A DNA stretch of 64,000 bases from Portulaca oleracea. Its lineage: Eukaryota; Streptophyta; Magnoliopsida; Caryophyllales; Portulacaceae. The DNA lies in contig CM055879.1 of assembly GCA_029582165.1 (NCBI GenBank), forward strand, positions 33,708,330 to 33,772,329, read 5' to 3'. Made by a program: the position numbers and the translations under genes. Numbering within the stretch: the first letter of the stretch is position 1; each line of letters begins with the position of its first letter. The notes below the pieces were generated by a model, which was given only the letters and a program-made list of their open reading frames with translations, did no database searches and was not told the origin of the DNA. Shown in pieces: positions 1-12,279 of this stretch.

Positions 1-79
1 CCACAACCTACCACAATCCATCACAACTCACCACAACTCACCACAATTCCTCCATACCGCACCGTGGAAGAACAAGGCC
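1..79. mobile_element. Right end of a Tourist-like MITE (cut by window start)
   Basis: CCACAA-rich sequence runs from the window edge into ...GAAGAACAAGGCC followed by TAA. The same interior (repeated ccacaa, ataccgc) and terminus occur in the complete element at 190-522, so this is read as the 3' end of a second family member. The other end lies outside the window. Confidence 0.4.
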
Positions 80-101
80 TAATTTATATGCGTAATATTT
101 A

Positions 102-735
102 CTCCCTCCTTTCCATATTAATTGACACTTAAACTAACTTTTTTTGTTCCAAAATAATTTTCACTTTCCATTTCCCAATACCTAATTTAGGCCCTGTTCT
201 TTCCCGCGGTTGGCAAACTGCGGTGCCACAGCACGCCGCAGTTTGCCACAACCCACCACAAAATACCATTCTACAACAATTTACCACAACCCATCATAAA
301 TTACTTTTTTCAATTATTTTTTCACAATTACCAATACAATATTTCAATTCACTTTTTCCAATTACTTTTTCACAATCACCAATACAATATTTATATATAT
401 ATATATATACAAAAAACCCACCACAACATACCAATAACCCATCACAATTACACCACAACCCGCCACAATTTCACCACACCATACCGCGCCATACCGTGCA
501 ATACCGCATAAAAGAACAGGGTTTAATTATTTTAACTTTAATAATTATGTTAATTTTTACTTTTTCAATTAATAAAAACTACTCATACTCACGTTCTCTT
601 ACTACATATACTTTGATATCCGCAAAAATATCTTGGAAAATAGTGCTATTTAATTATATTGGTAGTTTTTTAGTTAAACTTTGGTATGTGAAAATTTCTG
701 AAATATATCAATTAATATGCATGGAACGGAGGGAG
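102..735. mobile_element. Stowaway MITE, interrupted by a Tourist-like MITE
   Basis: The left end CTCCCTCCTTTCC and right end GGAACGGAGGGAG are near-perfect inverted repeats flanked by TA (100-101 and 736-737), the Stowaway (Tc1/mariner) signature. The interior is colinear with the uninterrupted copy at 1156-1449, except for the insertion at 190-522. Confidence 0.8.
190..522. mobile_element. Tourist-like (PIF/Harbinger) MITE nested in a Stowaway
   Basis: The termini GGCCCTGTTCTTT and AAAGAACAGGGT are inverted repeats. They are flanked by TTA at 187-189 and 523-525, the 3-bp target duplication of PIF/Harbinger elements. The sister Stowaway at 1156-1449 shows the unoccupied site. The element contains a perfect 13-bp hairpin (211-223 with 236-248) and an AT microsatellite near 391-409. 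Confidence 0.75.
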
Positions 736-788
736 TATTTGCTCCGATGGTTAAGAAGCTGGTCAACTAATTGAATTGTAAAGTACTA

Positions 789-1043
789 GCTCCGTCCCAT
801 TATATTTGTCTATTTATCTAATTTTAAAATAACAATACATATTGGAAATTGAGGTGAAAAGTTTATAATTTACTCAAAATACCCCTGCTTTAATTGAAGA
901 TAATAGTTGTTGAATTGTAAAAAGTGGAAAATAAAGTTATTAATTGAGGGTAGAAAAATAATTACAGTTGTTAGATTTGTAAATGAGACAAATATTTTGG
1001 GACAAAAAAATTAGGTAAAAAGATAAATATTTTGGGACAGAGG
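789..1043. mobile_element. Stowaway-like MITE
   Basis: Ends GCTCCGTCCCATTAT and ATATTTTGGGACAGAGG are imperfect inverted repeats (8 of 10 terminal bases pair). TA is present at 787-788 and 1044-1045. It has no coding capacity and is AT-rich. Confidence 0.65.
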
Positions 1044-1155
1044 TAGCAATAGATATAATAGGGAAAAATGAGTATTTGATTCGGTTTTAGAACTTGATGA
1101 TTTGAATTTTTTGGGATCCTTTCATTGGGCAATCCATGGTTCCTCCAAACAAGTA

Positions 1156-1449
1156 CTCCATCCGTTCCATATTAATTGACACTTAAACTAACTTTTTTTG
1201 TTCCAAAATAATTGTCCCTTTTCATTTTCTAATATCTAACTTAATTATTTTAACTTTAATAATTATATTTACTTTCTACTTTTTCAATCAATACAACTAC
1301 TCTTACCCACATTCTCTCAATACCCACATCTTGATATGCGAAAAACACCTTGAAAAATGGTGATATTTAATTATCTAGGTAGTTTTTTTAGTTAAACATT
1401 GGTATATGGAAAATTATGAAATATGACAATTAATTCGAAACGGAAGGAG
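1156..1449. mobile_element. Stowaway MITE (uninterrupted sister of 102-735)
   Basis: Ends CTCCATCCGTTCC and GAAACGGAAGGAG are inverted repeats flanked by TA at 1154-1155 and 1450-1451. The interior aligns along its whole length with the two halves of the element at 102-735. It ends about 60 bp before the first recognisable receptor-gene sequence. Confidence 0.8.
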
Positions 1450-1512
1450 TAATTATAACGATTAATGCTCACAGTTTACAATTTCTCTTCTTCCAACCTA
1501 AACTTTTCTCAG

Positions 1513-3197
1513 GGAAAGTACCGTCTCTCCGGAAGTCGAATGCACTTAGTTACCTCCGTATAGCTAACAACTCTCTTGGAGCAAGAGGAGACGGTGATTT
1601 GGACTTTCTTTGCTCATTGACCAATGCCACTGATTTGGAAAGACTAGATATTAGCACCAATCAATTTGGGGGTACATTGCCTGAATGCATTAGCAATTTG
1701 TCACCTAAACTCATATACTTTTGGTCGAGTCAGAACCACATATCTGGTACCATTCCAGTTGATATTGCTAATCTCGTCAGTTTGGAGGCTCTTGAGTTAT
1801 GGTACAACAACATTTCGGGGACAATTCCCAAATCTATGGGAAATTTATCAAACTTAGTCCTACTTGATCTTTCAAGCAATAGTCTCCACGGTACTATTCC
1901 TGCAGGTTTAGGAAATTGCAAGAAGTTGCAGTTTTTGAAACTCGCATATAACAAGATTACAGGTTCGTTACCCCCGAGATTGATTGGTCCCTCTATGGTT
2001 TATTTTGATATTGAGAAGAACTATGTCTCTGGAAGAATTCCTCCATCATTATTCAATACCACGAAGCTTACAGTCCTTACCCCGATTCAAAATCGTTTTG
2101 GATGTCATATCCCAGATGGATTTGGAAAAGGATGTGGATTAATTTCTCTGTACTTAAGTGGTAACTTCCTCCAAGGACAGATTCCTAGATCTCTTGCTAA
2201 CTGTAAAGAACTTAAAATCTTAGATTTAGGGTATAACCAATTGAATGATACATTTCCATGTGTGCTCGGCAGCCTGCCCCTGTTACAAGTTCTTCTTCTG
2301 AGATCTAATAAACTCCATGGAAGCATTGCCTGCAAAGAGCAAGATGCATTTTGGCCGCTGATGCAAATAATAGATCTTAGTTACAATAATCTCAGTGGTG
2401 AGATCCCAGCACAACTAATTCTCAATTGGACATTGATGGTCAATGCAACAATTGGACATCATTTGGACATTTTGCAGTATCATATGGGCGCCGTTATGGG
2501 CTGGTACTTCAATGATGGTATATTACTCACTTTGAAAGGTAGTAGCTTTTACATTTATAAGGTTAATAAAGTTTTCACTGGCATAGATTTGTCAAGTAAT
2601 GCATTTGATGGAGAGATACCCAAAAAGCTGGGGAATCTGAAAGCTCTACTTGTTCTAAATCTTTCTCACAATTCTCTAGTGGGCAATATTCCATCATCTT
2701 TTGGGAATCTAGGTGCATTGGAATCGTTGGACCTCTCGTGTAACCGCCTCAATGGAAGTATACCTCGTGAAATTGCAGACTTAAACTTCCTTGAATATTT
2801 GAACGTGTCCTTCAACAAGTTGGTCGGACAGATTCCAATAAGCACACAACTTCAATCATTCAATGCGTCTTCATATGAAGGCAACCTGGGATTATACGGC
2901 CCACCATTGATGCCCATAAATATTCCAAGACCACCACCGCCACCACCCTCTGTGGATAATGATTCGCAATGGAGTTCCAATGCTGAATTAGTGGAGTGGA
3001 TGTTGAGAGGTGTTGAGGTTGGGTTTCCTGTTGGGTTGGCCCTCTTTGTTTTGCCTTTGTTGTACATCGAGAAATGGAGGCAATGGTACTGTACGCATCT
3101 TGGGAAATTTATCATGAAGATTATGGGTTGGGAAGATCAGACAAGGACCAGAAGAAGAAGAAGAAGTAGGCAACAACGACAACAGTTGCGACACTAG
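1513..3197 (+). CDS. LRR receptor-like protein, 5'-incomplete or with an upstream exon; possible pseudogene
   Basis: The frame encodes about 15 leucine-rich repeats of the plant LxxNxLxGxIP type, an island-like region, a Pro-rich stretch (IPRPPPPPP), one membrane segment (about residues 474-492 counting from 1599) and a short basic tail rich in Arg. There is no kinase domain. The second half, with SYEGNLGLYGPPL before the membrane helix, is typical of Cf-type receptor-like proteins. The first part (DLDFLCSLTNATDLERL) instead resembles LRR-XII receptor kinases, so the gene may be chimeric. No in-frame ATG occurs before about 1836, and no signal peptide is seen. The frame stays open upstream to the MITE border; a good splice acceptor (pyrimidine tract, TTCTCAG) ends at 1512, so an upstream exon is an alternative to 5' truncation. 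A GT-AG interval at 3216-3301 could be a 3' UTR intron. Confidence 0.65.
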
Positions 3198-3301
3198 GCT
3201 TGGACAAGGATGAATGTAAGTTTTCCTTTTTTTTTTTTGCTTCCAATTTTAAAGTTATTCTCATTATGTGCTTCATGATTTTTATTTCCATCTTATTGTA
3301 G

Positions 3302-5332
3302 GGGGGCAACACTATACTTGCAAGGAGGGAATGAAAGGGGTATTTTCTCTTTAGTTTAAAGTGTTTTTGTTTATAATATGATGGTTATGAATAGAAGTTT
3401 GCAATAAGTTGTACTTTTCGACCCTTTACTGTAAAGACTGATAAATATATGTGTGTAAGAGTTTTCTGCATGCATGTGTTTTTCATTTTGTATGTCTTCT
3501 CCCCTCATACCCCTTCCTTTTGTTATTTTGAACTTAACAGAATCTGATATAAATTGCATTGTTTCTACCACTAATGAATATGATCAATGTACATGGTGAT
3601 ATTTTTTACTTTCTTGCATCATTAATTTGAAGGACAATTACTGCAAATATAAGGTTAGTAATTGACCCAACAGAGATACAATTAATTAATCATTCATTAG
3701 CATAGTGGTAGATCTGCATCATCATATTAAAGGTGACCAATATATTATTAATTATACTTATTTGATAAACATATACAATAATTCATAATTTTCATTTCAA
3801 ATTATGTTTTTTTTTTTATTAAAGGTGGCCATGACTGCCCTCAATCTATGAAGAGATCTGTCACTTCATTACCAATTTACTACCATTAGTAAAGTCTACT
3901 AAAAATCTTATGTCTGTGGCCAAAATGCCATTGTCATAGAGTCAGCTAGGTATTGTAATAAATTAAAGTTCATTTTCCCTTTTAGCTAGTGCCAGTTAAA
4001 ATTAGTCAGTGCAAAATGAAAGATATCAAATTAGAACAAGTAAAAAGAAATCCTCAGTGTAGCAACTTATTATAAATATTTAAATCTAACTGGATATAGA
4101 GAACCTATCCATATTTAAAGCTAGACAAGAAATTGCAAGTGTGATTACTCCTCGATGCTGTCATTAACATGTCAATCTTCTCCGCCTGTAAGTAACTGGA
4201 CATCGAGATAGCTAGGGTGGTGTCGTGGTAGAGTATAACTCTCGTCACTTTAAGTACCATTTAATTTTACTTCATCTAAACACATTGGCCTTGATGGTGA
4301 AATTGGCTATAGATGATATTATGGGTACTAAAAAATACACCCTTTTCGAGGATAGAGCCGAGTGGATGCTAAATCGGCCCTCCGATGTAACCTGTGATCC
4401 TTGTCAAGTTAGGGGCGACATAAATTAGACAAGTGAAAAACTGTTGAGCGCTAGAGTAACATACTAATGGCTAATTAATGAAATAATTGAACATGGATTT
4501 ATGAGTACCCTTGAAAGACTAACTTGACCATAATTTGATCCAAGCAAATAGAGACACATGCATTTGATTCTCTACTTCTTCTCATTCTTATTCTTTGTTT
4601 TTCTAGATGTTAGATGTTCTTGAGTAATATTCTGGGTTGATGTTGAGAGATATTGATCTTGGTTGATTTCAGGTATTCAATCTATGCAATTCAATTCATT
4701 TAAGGGCCATTGATATTTTTTTTGGGGTTCTCAACTGATGTTGGTCTCCCTGTTTTCCCATGTGCATACATTGCTTTATACTTCCCCTTTTCGATCTATT
4801 CTCCTTTATTTCCATTTGTTTTTTCTTTTCAGTGATCAACATTAATGTTCGACGGTTTTAGGTCAAGGTCAAGGTCTATTAAGGTCAGTTAGAATTTGGC
4901 CAAATTGTATTGAGCTAGAAATGGGCCAACTTTGTTGGACTATTAGGATCAGGTTAGTTTAAGTTAGTTTTGTTATTCTATTGAAACCAAGATCAATTTG
5001 TGTCAATGTGATTTCTCTATTAGTCACCACTTATTCCATAAAATGTTACAAGAATTTTTAACTATATCTTTAAGCAATTACTTTAGGTTGTAAAGTGAGG
5101 TTAATTTGCTAAGTATGACTAGAGAGATTGGCTGGATTTGGATATGAAAATTAATCAAATTTGAATTAGGTCCCTAAGCTTGCTAATTTTCTAGTTTAAT
5201 TTAATCAATTTCCTGAAAATAAGTAACTAAGATAATTAAACTAACCTGGACCCTTGAAAATAGAGGCTTTGGTAGAACTTCATGGACAAATAATCACTCT
5301 AATTGCTTCCTCGAAATTTAATCAATGCTCAT
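3302..5332. other. Intergenic, no gene recognised
   Basis: AT-rich sequence between the receptor gene and the CHLH upstream region. Short ORFs here (for example 4225-4428) lack codon bias and any recognisable domain. No complete transposon was delimited. Confidence 0.5.
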
Positions 5333-5474
5333 ATCTTGGAAACTCTGCATCAATGCTCATATCTTGAACAACTACATGGTTAATTTTTTGTTTGGTCTTT
5401 AGATAGATTAGTTTGTTTTGTTATTTTGTTTTTCTTCCATCAAAATATGAGCATTGATGCAGAGTTTCCAAGAT
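5333..5474. repeat. Perfect 30-bp inverted repeat (hairpin)
   Basis: Positions 5333-5362 are the exact reverse complement of 5445-5474, separated by an 82-nt loop, with a few more wobble pairs outside. The 5' part also contains a short direct repeat (tcaatgctcatatcttg at 5321 and 5350). The RNA would fold into a long stem. Function unknown; it lies about 1 kb upstream of the CHLH start codon. Confidence 0.8.
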
Positions 5475-6174
5475 GTGGTAGTAACTAATTTTTGGATACT
5501 ACAATACCAAACTAGACTTAAAGCCTAGCGTAAGCTATTCAAGAACATTAACAAGCTGGTACCAAGCTGTATATGATAAATATTAATTCATCAATCCCCA
5601 CAATTTTCACTCACAAAAAAATAATGATGATTACTACTTAATTACCACCTCTTTAATAATATCAGATATACCATTTACGATCTAGTTTGTAAGATCTCTT
5701 TGTGTTTGTGAATTTTATTTACTTCAACTATTAGTTTTGAAGCAACATGTTCTAGAAGTTGATCAAATGAAGAATAATATCCCAATCCTTGGCAAGCAAC
5801 AAGTATACTTGGTCCCATTTGCATCTCACATGAAATATCACTCACCTTTTACTCACAAACACAAATCCAAACACACCCCACAAAAGTTATGCAAACCCCC
5901 CAAAAAAAATCTCTTCATCAGTACACTACCTTCATCTCCCATCCCCTCATCAATCCAAGTTGGCATCTTTGGGAAATCCCCATCAACCAATAGGATGTCA
6001 AGAAACTTCATCATCACAACCTTATTGTAGATAGATAAACCTCCATTTCCAAATCACACTCTCACTCTCACTCTACATTTCTCTCTCCTCATCAGCTAGA
6101 CCATCCTCAGCCTCAAAATTAAGGCTTCTTCAATCACATTCATGACAAATACATCCATTTTTAAGTTTAACTTC

Positions 6175-6180
6175 CACGTG
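6175..6180. promoter_or_regulatory. G-box CACGTG in the CHLH upstream region
   Basis: A perfect palindromic CACGTG lies 256 bp before the CHLH ATG, followed by a CT-rich stretch (6050-6100 and 6270-6300) of the kind found around plant core promoters. CHLH is a known light-induced gene controlled through G-boxes by HY5 and PIF factors; occupancy of this site is inferred, not shown. A CCAAT motif lies near 5987. Confidence 0.5.
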
Positions 6181-6435
6181 TCTTCTCCTGTGTCCACTAA
6201 CTAAGAACACACAACGGCTTCAAAGTTGCTCAAAACCTTCCCCTGTTTTGCTCTGTTTCATAGACACTCCCTCTAGCTTTCTCCCCCTCCAAATTCTAAG
6301 AGGGAAGTACGAAATTGGGGAAAACCCATTTCGATTATAGTTTATAGAGTTCAGATAAATCATACCCAAATTCCAATTTTGTGTTTTGGGGGGTGAAACT
6401 TCTCTGAATTTGAGTAAATACAGAGGTGTACAACC

Positions 6436-9400
6436 ATGGCTTCTGTAGTATCTTCCCCATTTGCTCTACCCACAAGCAAAACTGACCACCTTTCTTCAAT
6501 TTCCCAGAAAAAGATCTTGCTTCACTCTTTTCTTCCCAAAAGGAGTACCCAATTCAACTCCAGATCATCCAGAAATAGTCCCATCAAATGTGTGGTGGCG
6601 GGAAATGGGCTTTTCACACAAACCTCACCAGAAGTTCGACGAATTGTCCCACAGAAAAACGATGGTCTCCCGACTGTTAAGATAGTGTATGTAGTGTTAG
6701 AAGCTCAGTACCAATCCTCCCTCTCAGCTGCAGTTCAAACCCTCAACCAAACTGCAGACTTTGCAAACTTCGAGGTTGTGGGTTACTTAGTCGAGGAGCT
6801 TAGGGATGAGAAAACCTACCAAGGCTTCTGCAAGGATCTTGAGGATGCCAACATTTTCATTGGGTCCTTGATTTTTGTGGAGGAGTTGGCAATTAAAGTG
6901 AAGAATGCTGTGGAGAAAGAGAGGGATAGGATGGATGCTGTGTTGGTTTTCCCATCCATGCCTGAAGTTATGAGGCTCAACAAGTTGGGTTCATTCAGCA
7001 TGTCTCAGCTTGGGCAATCTAAGAGCCCCTTTTTCCAGCTTTTCAAGAGGAAGAAGCAAGGTGCTGGGTTTGCTGACAGCATGCTCAAGCTTGTCAGGAC
7101 ACTCCCCAAGGTGTTGAAGTACTTGCCCAGTGACAAAGCTCAGGATGCCAGGCTTTACATCCTCAGTTTGCAGTTTTGGCTTGGTGGGTCACCTGATAAC
7201 TTGGTCAATTTTGTGAAGATGATTTCTGGGTCTTATGTTCCTGCATTGAAGGGGCTGAAGATAGATTACTCAGACCCAGTTTTGTACTTGGACAGTGGGA
7301 TTTGGCATCCACTGGCTCCATGCATGTATGATGATGTGAAGGAGTACTTGAATTGGTATGGCACTAGGAGGGATGCAAGTGAGAAGCTCAAGAGTAGAAA
7401 TGCACCTGTGATTGGTTTGGTTCTTCAGAGGAGTCACATTGTCACTGGGGATGAGTCTCACTATGTGGCTGTGATCATGGAGTTGGAGGCAAGAGGGGCC
7501 AAAGTGATCCCCATTTTCGCCGGTGGGCTGGATTTCTCGGGCCCCGTTGAGAAGTACTTCATCGACCCGATCACGAAGAGGCCAATGATCAACTCAGTGG
7601 TGTCTCTGACAGGATTTGCTCTTGTGGGAGGCCCTGCTAGGCAGGATCACCCTAGGGCTGTTGAGGCATTGATGAAGCTTGATGTTCCTTACATTGTTGC
7701 TTTGCCTCTTGTGTTCCAAACTACTGAGGAGTGGCTGAACAGCACCTTGGGTTTGCACCCAATTCAGGTGGCATTGCAGGTTGCTCTCCCTGAGCTGGAT
7801 GGTGGCATGGAGCCCATTGTTTTTGCCGGCCGGGATCCTAGAACAGGCAAGTACTCTTTGCATTTTCTTCATTTGGTTTCCTTTTCACGATTTCATCTTA
7901 GTGTTAATTTTATATGGTTGATGTGCATATGGCAAGTAGGCAGCTTAAATGAGTAGTTTATTATTGTTTAAGTTGTCTGGTTTTCATGCTGCATTGTTCT
8001 GACTATTTGAGGAAAACAAGAATGTGGGGTTCTCTGTGAGTTTGAGTTGTTTTCTGTTTCTTGGGTTATTGTTTCATGGGAATTGGTGCATTGGTGTATA
8101 TAAAATGTATGTGGGTTCTGGAGCTTACAGTTGGAGGTCTTGGCTTGATGCAGGGAAATCACATGCTCTTCACAAGAGAGTGGAGCAGCTCTGCACTAGG
8201 GCTATTAAATGGGCTGAGTTGAAGAGGAAATCCAAGGTACTTTCTCATGCTTATGTTATGTCCCAAATATTTAGTGTTGTTTTGAAATAGGGCTTGAGAA
8301 ACTTTTTCTTGTAACATGTTAGTAGCAACTATATGCAGCTGATGATTCTTGTAGAATGTTGTTGAATACCTGTACTAGTTGCCTTCTGGATGGTTGATGT
8401 TTACATGTTCTTGTTGTATGATATTATGTTTCTAGAATGTTGTTTAAGATTTGTACTAGTTCTTTTCTAGATGGTTGATTGCTAGAGGTTCTAGTTGGTT
8501 GGTCTTACGTAGTAAATTGTAGTCCGCCTAATGATGTATCGACATCGAATATCAAAGTTTTCTGGTAATGAGGATATGAAGTCAAAACAACTTCTATAAT
8601 TCTAGCTAGAGCATATTCTAAGAGATTACTTGTTGTGGACCTTGTTCTGCCTAATAGAATAGTTAGTTGATTTGGAATTAACAAATATTGCTTGTCTGGG
8701 AAATTCTGTGAACTTCACATGCAATTTTACAAACATCTGTAACTTACAACAAAGCTGATATTTTGCTATTCTGCATCAGACTACAGTCATGACACTATGA
8801 CAGAGCACCCTACTGTTCTACAGCTTATGTTAAGCATTCTAATAGTGTTTATGCCCGTTGTAGTCCATGATTTAAATGCTCGGATGTTTGCACATTAGCA
8901 ATAAGAAATAACGGTAGCTTTTTTTTTTTTTTTTTGAGAGTCAGACGAAATAACTGTAACTTGAATGTTGCAGGCTGAGAAGAAGCTGGCCATCACTGTC
9001 TTCAGCTTCCCTCCTGACAAGGGAAATGTTGGAACAGCAGCCTACCTGAATGTGTTTGCCTCAATTTTCTCGGTCTTAAAAGACCTCAAGAGAGATGGTT
9101 ACAATGTCGAAGGCCTCCCAGAGACTGCTGAAGCCTTGATTGAGGACGTAATCCATGACAAAGAAGCTCAGTTCAACAGCCCGAACCTCAATGTTGCATA
9201 CAAAATGAATGTTAGGGAGTACCAGCAGCTAACTCCTTACGCAACACTCCTAGAAGAGAACTGGGGAAAGCCTCCAGGCAATCTGAACTCCGATGGAGAA
9301 AATCTCTTGGTCTATGGAAAACAATACGGAAATGTCTTCATTGGAGTTCAGCCTACATTTGGGTATGAAGGCGATCCTATGAGGCTACTTTTCTCTAAAT

Positions 9401-12279
9401 CAGCCAGCCCCCACCATGGTTTTGCAGCATACTACTCCTTTGTGGAGAAGATCTTTGGGGCTGATGCTGTCCTTCACTTTGGAACTCACGGGTCGCTTGA
9501 ATTTATGCCTGGCAAACAGGTGGGCATGAGTGATGTGTGTTACCCTGACAGTCTCATTGGTAACATCCCCAACATCTACTACTACGCAGCCAATAACCCG
9601 TCTGAAGCCACTGTTGCTAAGCGTCGTAGTTATGCCAACACCATCAGTTATTTGACCCCTCCAGCAGAGAATGCCGGGCTTTACAAGGGGCTCAAACAGC
9701 TGGGTGAGCTCATTTCCTCTTACCAATCCCTCAAAGACTCTGGCCGGGGCCCTCAGATTGTGAGCTCCATCATCAGCACGGCCAAGCAGTGCAATCTTGA
9801 CAAAGATGTGGATCTTCCCGAGGAAGGAGTCGAGTTGTCTCAACAGGAAAGAGACCTTGTGGTTGGAAAGGTGTACTCTAAGATCATGGAGATTGAGTCT
9901 CGGCTTTTGCCTTGTGGGCTCCACGTGATCGGTGAGCCGCCTTCTGCTATGGAAGCCGTGGCCACTTTGGTCAACATCGCTGCCTTGGACCGTCCTGAGG
10001 AGGGCATTTCATCCCTTCCTTCCATTCTGGCTGAGACAGTTGGAAGGAACATAGAGGATGTCTACAGAGGAAATGACAAGGGTATCCTGAAGGATGTTGA
10101 GCTGCTTAGGCAGATAACCATGGCTTCACGAGGGGCAATCACTTCTTTCGTTGACAGAACAACCAACGACAAGGGTCAGGTTGTTAATGTCAATGACAGG
10201 CTGACCTCAATCCTTGGGTTTGGAATCAACGAGCCGTGGGTTCAGTACTTGTCAGACACCAAATTCGCCAGAGCTGATAGGGAAAAGCTCAGGGTCTTGT
10301 TTGCCTTCCTTGGTGAGTGTTTGAAGTTGGTTGTTGCTGATAACGAGTTGGGAAGTTTGAAGCAAGCTTTGGAAGGCAAGTATGTAGAGCCTGGTCCTGG
10401 TGGTGACCCAATTAGGAACCCTAAAGTTCTTCCCACGGGGAAGAACATCCATGCATTGGACCCACAAGCCATTCCTACAACTGCAGCCATGCAGAGTGCA
10501 AAGATTGTAGTTGACAGGTTGATCGAGCGCCAGAAGATTGACAATGGAGGGAACTACCCTGAAACAGTTGCTCTTGTGTTGTGGGGAACTGACAACATCA
10601 AGACTTATGGAGAGTCACTGGCTCAGGTTCTGTGGATGATCGGTGTCATGCCTGTTGCTGATACCTTTGGGAGAGTCAACAGGGTCGAGCCAGTTAGCCT
10701 TGAGGAGCTTGGGAGGCCGAGAATCGATGTTGTTGTCAACTGCTCAGGAGTTTTCAGAGACCTATTCATCAACCAGGTACTGTAATAAGACTGCTTGAGA
10801 TTGATACATTTTTCAATGTGGACTTCTATGCTAAATTCTTGTCTATTCACCAGATGAACCTCCTTGATCGGGCGATCAAGATGGTGGCTGAGCTTGATGA
10901 GCCAGAGGAGATGAACTACGTGAGGAAGCATGCCCTTGAACAAGCCAAGACCCTAGGAGTGGATGTCAGAGAGGCTGCAACAAGGGTTTTCTCCAATGCA
11001 TCAGGATCCTACTCTTCGAACATCAACCTTGCTGTGGAGAACTCCTCATGGAACGACGAGAAGCAGCTGCAGGACATGTACTTGAGCAGGAAGTCATTTG
11101 CCTTTGACAGTGATGCACCGGGTGCAGGCATGACTGAAAAGAGGAAGGTGTTTGAAATGGCGCTCGCAACAGCGGATGCCACCTTCCAAAACCTGGACTC
11201 ATCAGAAATCTCTCTTACCGATGTCAGTCACTACTTCGATTCAGACCCCACTAACCTCGTGCAGGGGCTCAGGAAGGATGGGAAGAAGCCCAGTGCTTAC
11301 ATTGCTGACACTACCACCGCAAATGCACAGGTGATGATCGTTCTACCTTTAGTATCTCTTTGAGCTCACTGCTATGCTGATAGACATTGTGCACACTGTC
11401 GTTTTTCTGACATTACGCCTGAATTGGTGTTTAGTTCAATAGTTATGATAGGGTCAATGCATTCAGTCTACAGTGAAGGACACTCAACTTTTCAACTTTT
11501 ACCTATGCTTATCCAACCTTACCTTACACCTATAAAGAACAGACTTTGAAACCACAGGTTAGCGTGGAAAATGAAACGTCATATGTGATGTTGTGGTTTG
11601 GTTGACATAGAAAGCACAACTTTCAGAGTCTGTCATGTCCCAGAATTCGCTTACCTGTAGCCCCGTGAGACGGAAAAATGTATGGGAATTGGATCAAACA
11701 ACCCCTGAAAGTGGGAAAGTTCATTTAGGTTGTATAAAGTGTCTTCAAGCATACAAAAACTTCTGACAATTAGATATATGTAAATGACAGTGAAACACCT
11801 TCATACACTTCTTATGATTGTCAGAACTGAAAAAGGTCAATCCCTCTTTGCTAAATACTTAGATGCAGATAACTAATGCTAAGAAACACGAATTTGTGCA
11901 GGTCCGAACCCTGTCTGAGACAGTTCGTCTAGATGCACGAACAAAGCTGCTGAACCCCAAATGGTACGAAGGAATGCTGTCAACCGGGTACGAGGGTGTC
12001 CGTGAGATTGAGAAACGGCTCACCAACACCGTAGGATGGAGTGCGACCTCAGGCCAGGTGGACAACTGGGTATACGAAGAGGCAAACACCACATTCATCA
12101 AAGATGAAGAGATGTTGAAGAGGCTGATGAACTCCAACCCTAACTCCTTCAGAAAGTTGGTCCAGACGTTCCTCGAGGCCAATGGGAGAGGCTACTGGGA
12201 AACTTCAGAGGACAACATTGAGAAGTTGAGGCAGTTGTACTCTGAAGTTGAAGACAAGATTGAGGGAATTGACAGGTAA
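6436..12279 (+). CDS. CHLH: Magnesium chelatase subunit H, chloroplastic
   Basis: This is the porphyrin-binding catalytic subunit that, with ChlI and ChlD and helped by GUN4, inserts Mg2+ into protoporphyrin IX, the first committed step of chlorophyll synthesis, in the plastid stroma and at the envelope. Coding exons are 6436-7846, 8154-8236, 8974-10776, 10854-11330 and 11902-12279. Together they give 1,383 aa, close to the roughly 1,380 aa usual for plant CHLH, ending in [10 protein letters not shown]. The Ser-rich N-terminus is a chloroplast transit peptide. The DUF3479-type domain follows (around residues 80-240, from [15 protein letters not shown]). The CobN/Mg-chelatase domain fills the rest (for example [15 protein letters not shown] and [15 protein letters not shown], the latter across exons 1-2). 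All junctions preserve frame. Introns are GT-AG except the first, which has a GC donor (AG|GCAAGT at 7847). No lesion is seen; the gene looks functional. Confidence 0.98.

Noticed and set aside
223..774. 183-aa ORF on the plus strand
   Set aside because: It runs through the Tourist and Stowaway MITEs, is made of CCACAA and AT repeats, and has no codon bias or domain.
4225..4428. 67-aa ORF and a possible tRNA/SINE head (gtcgtggtagagtat)
   Set aside because: A box A-like string is present, but no box B (GTTCGA) follows at the right distance and no clover-leaf can be drawn.
5737..6030. 97-aa ORF upstream of CHLH
   Set aside because: Low-complexity composition in the promoter/leader region, no homology recognised, overlaps regulatory motifs.
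9400..9924. 174-aa minus-strand ORF
   Set aside because: It is the antisense shadow of CHLH exon 3; codon bias and conservation belong to the plus strand.
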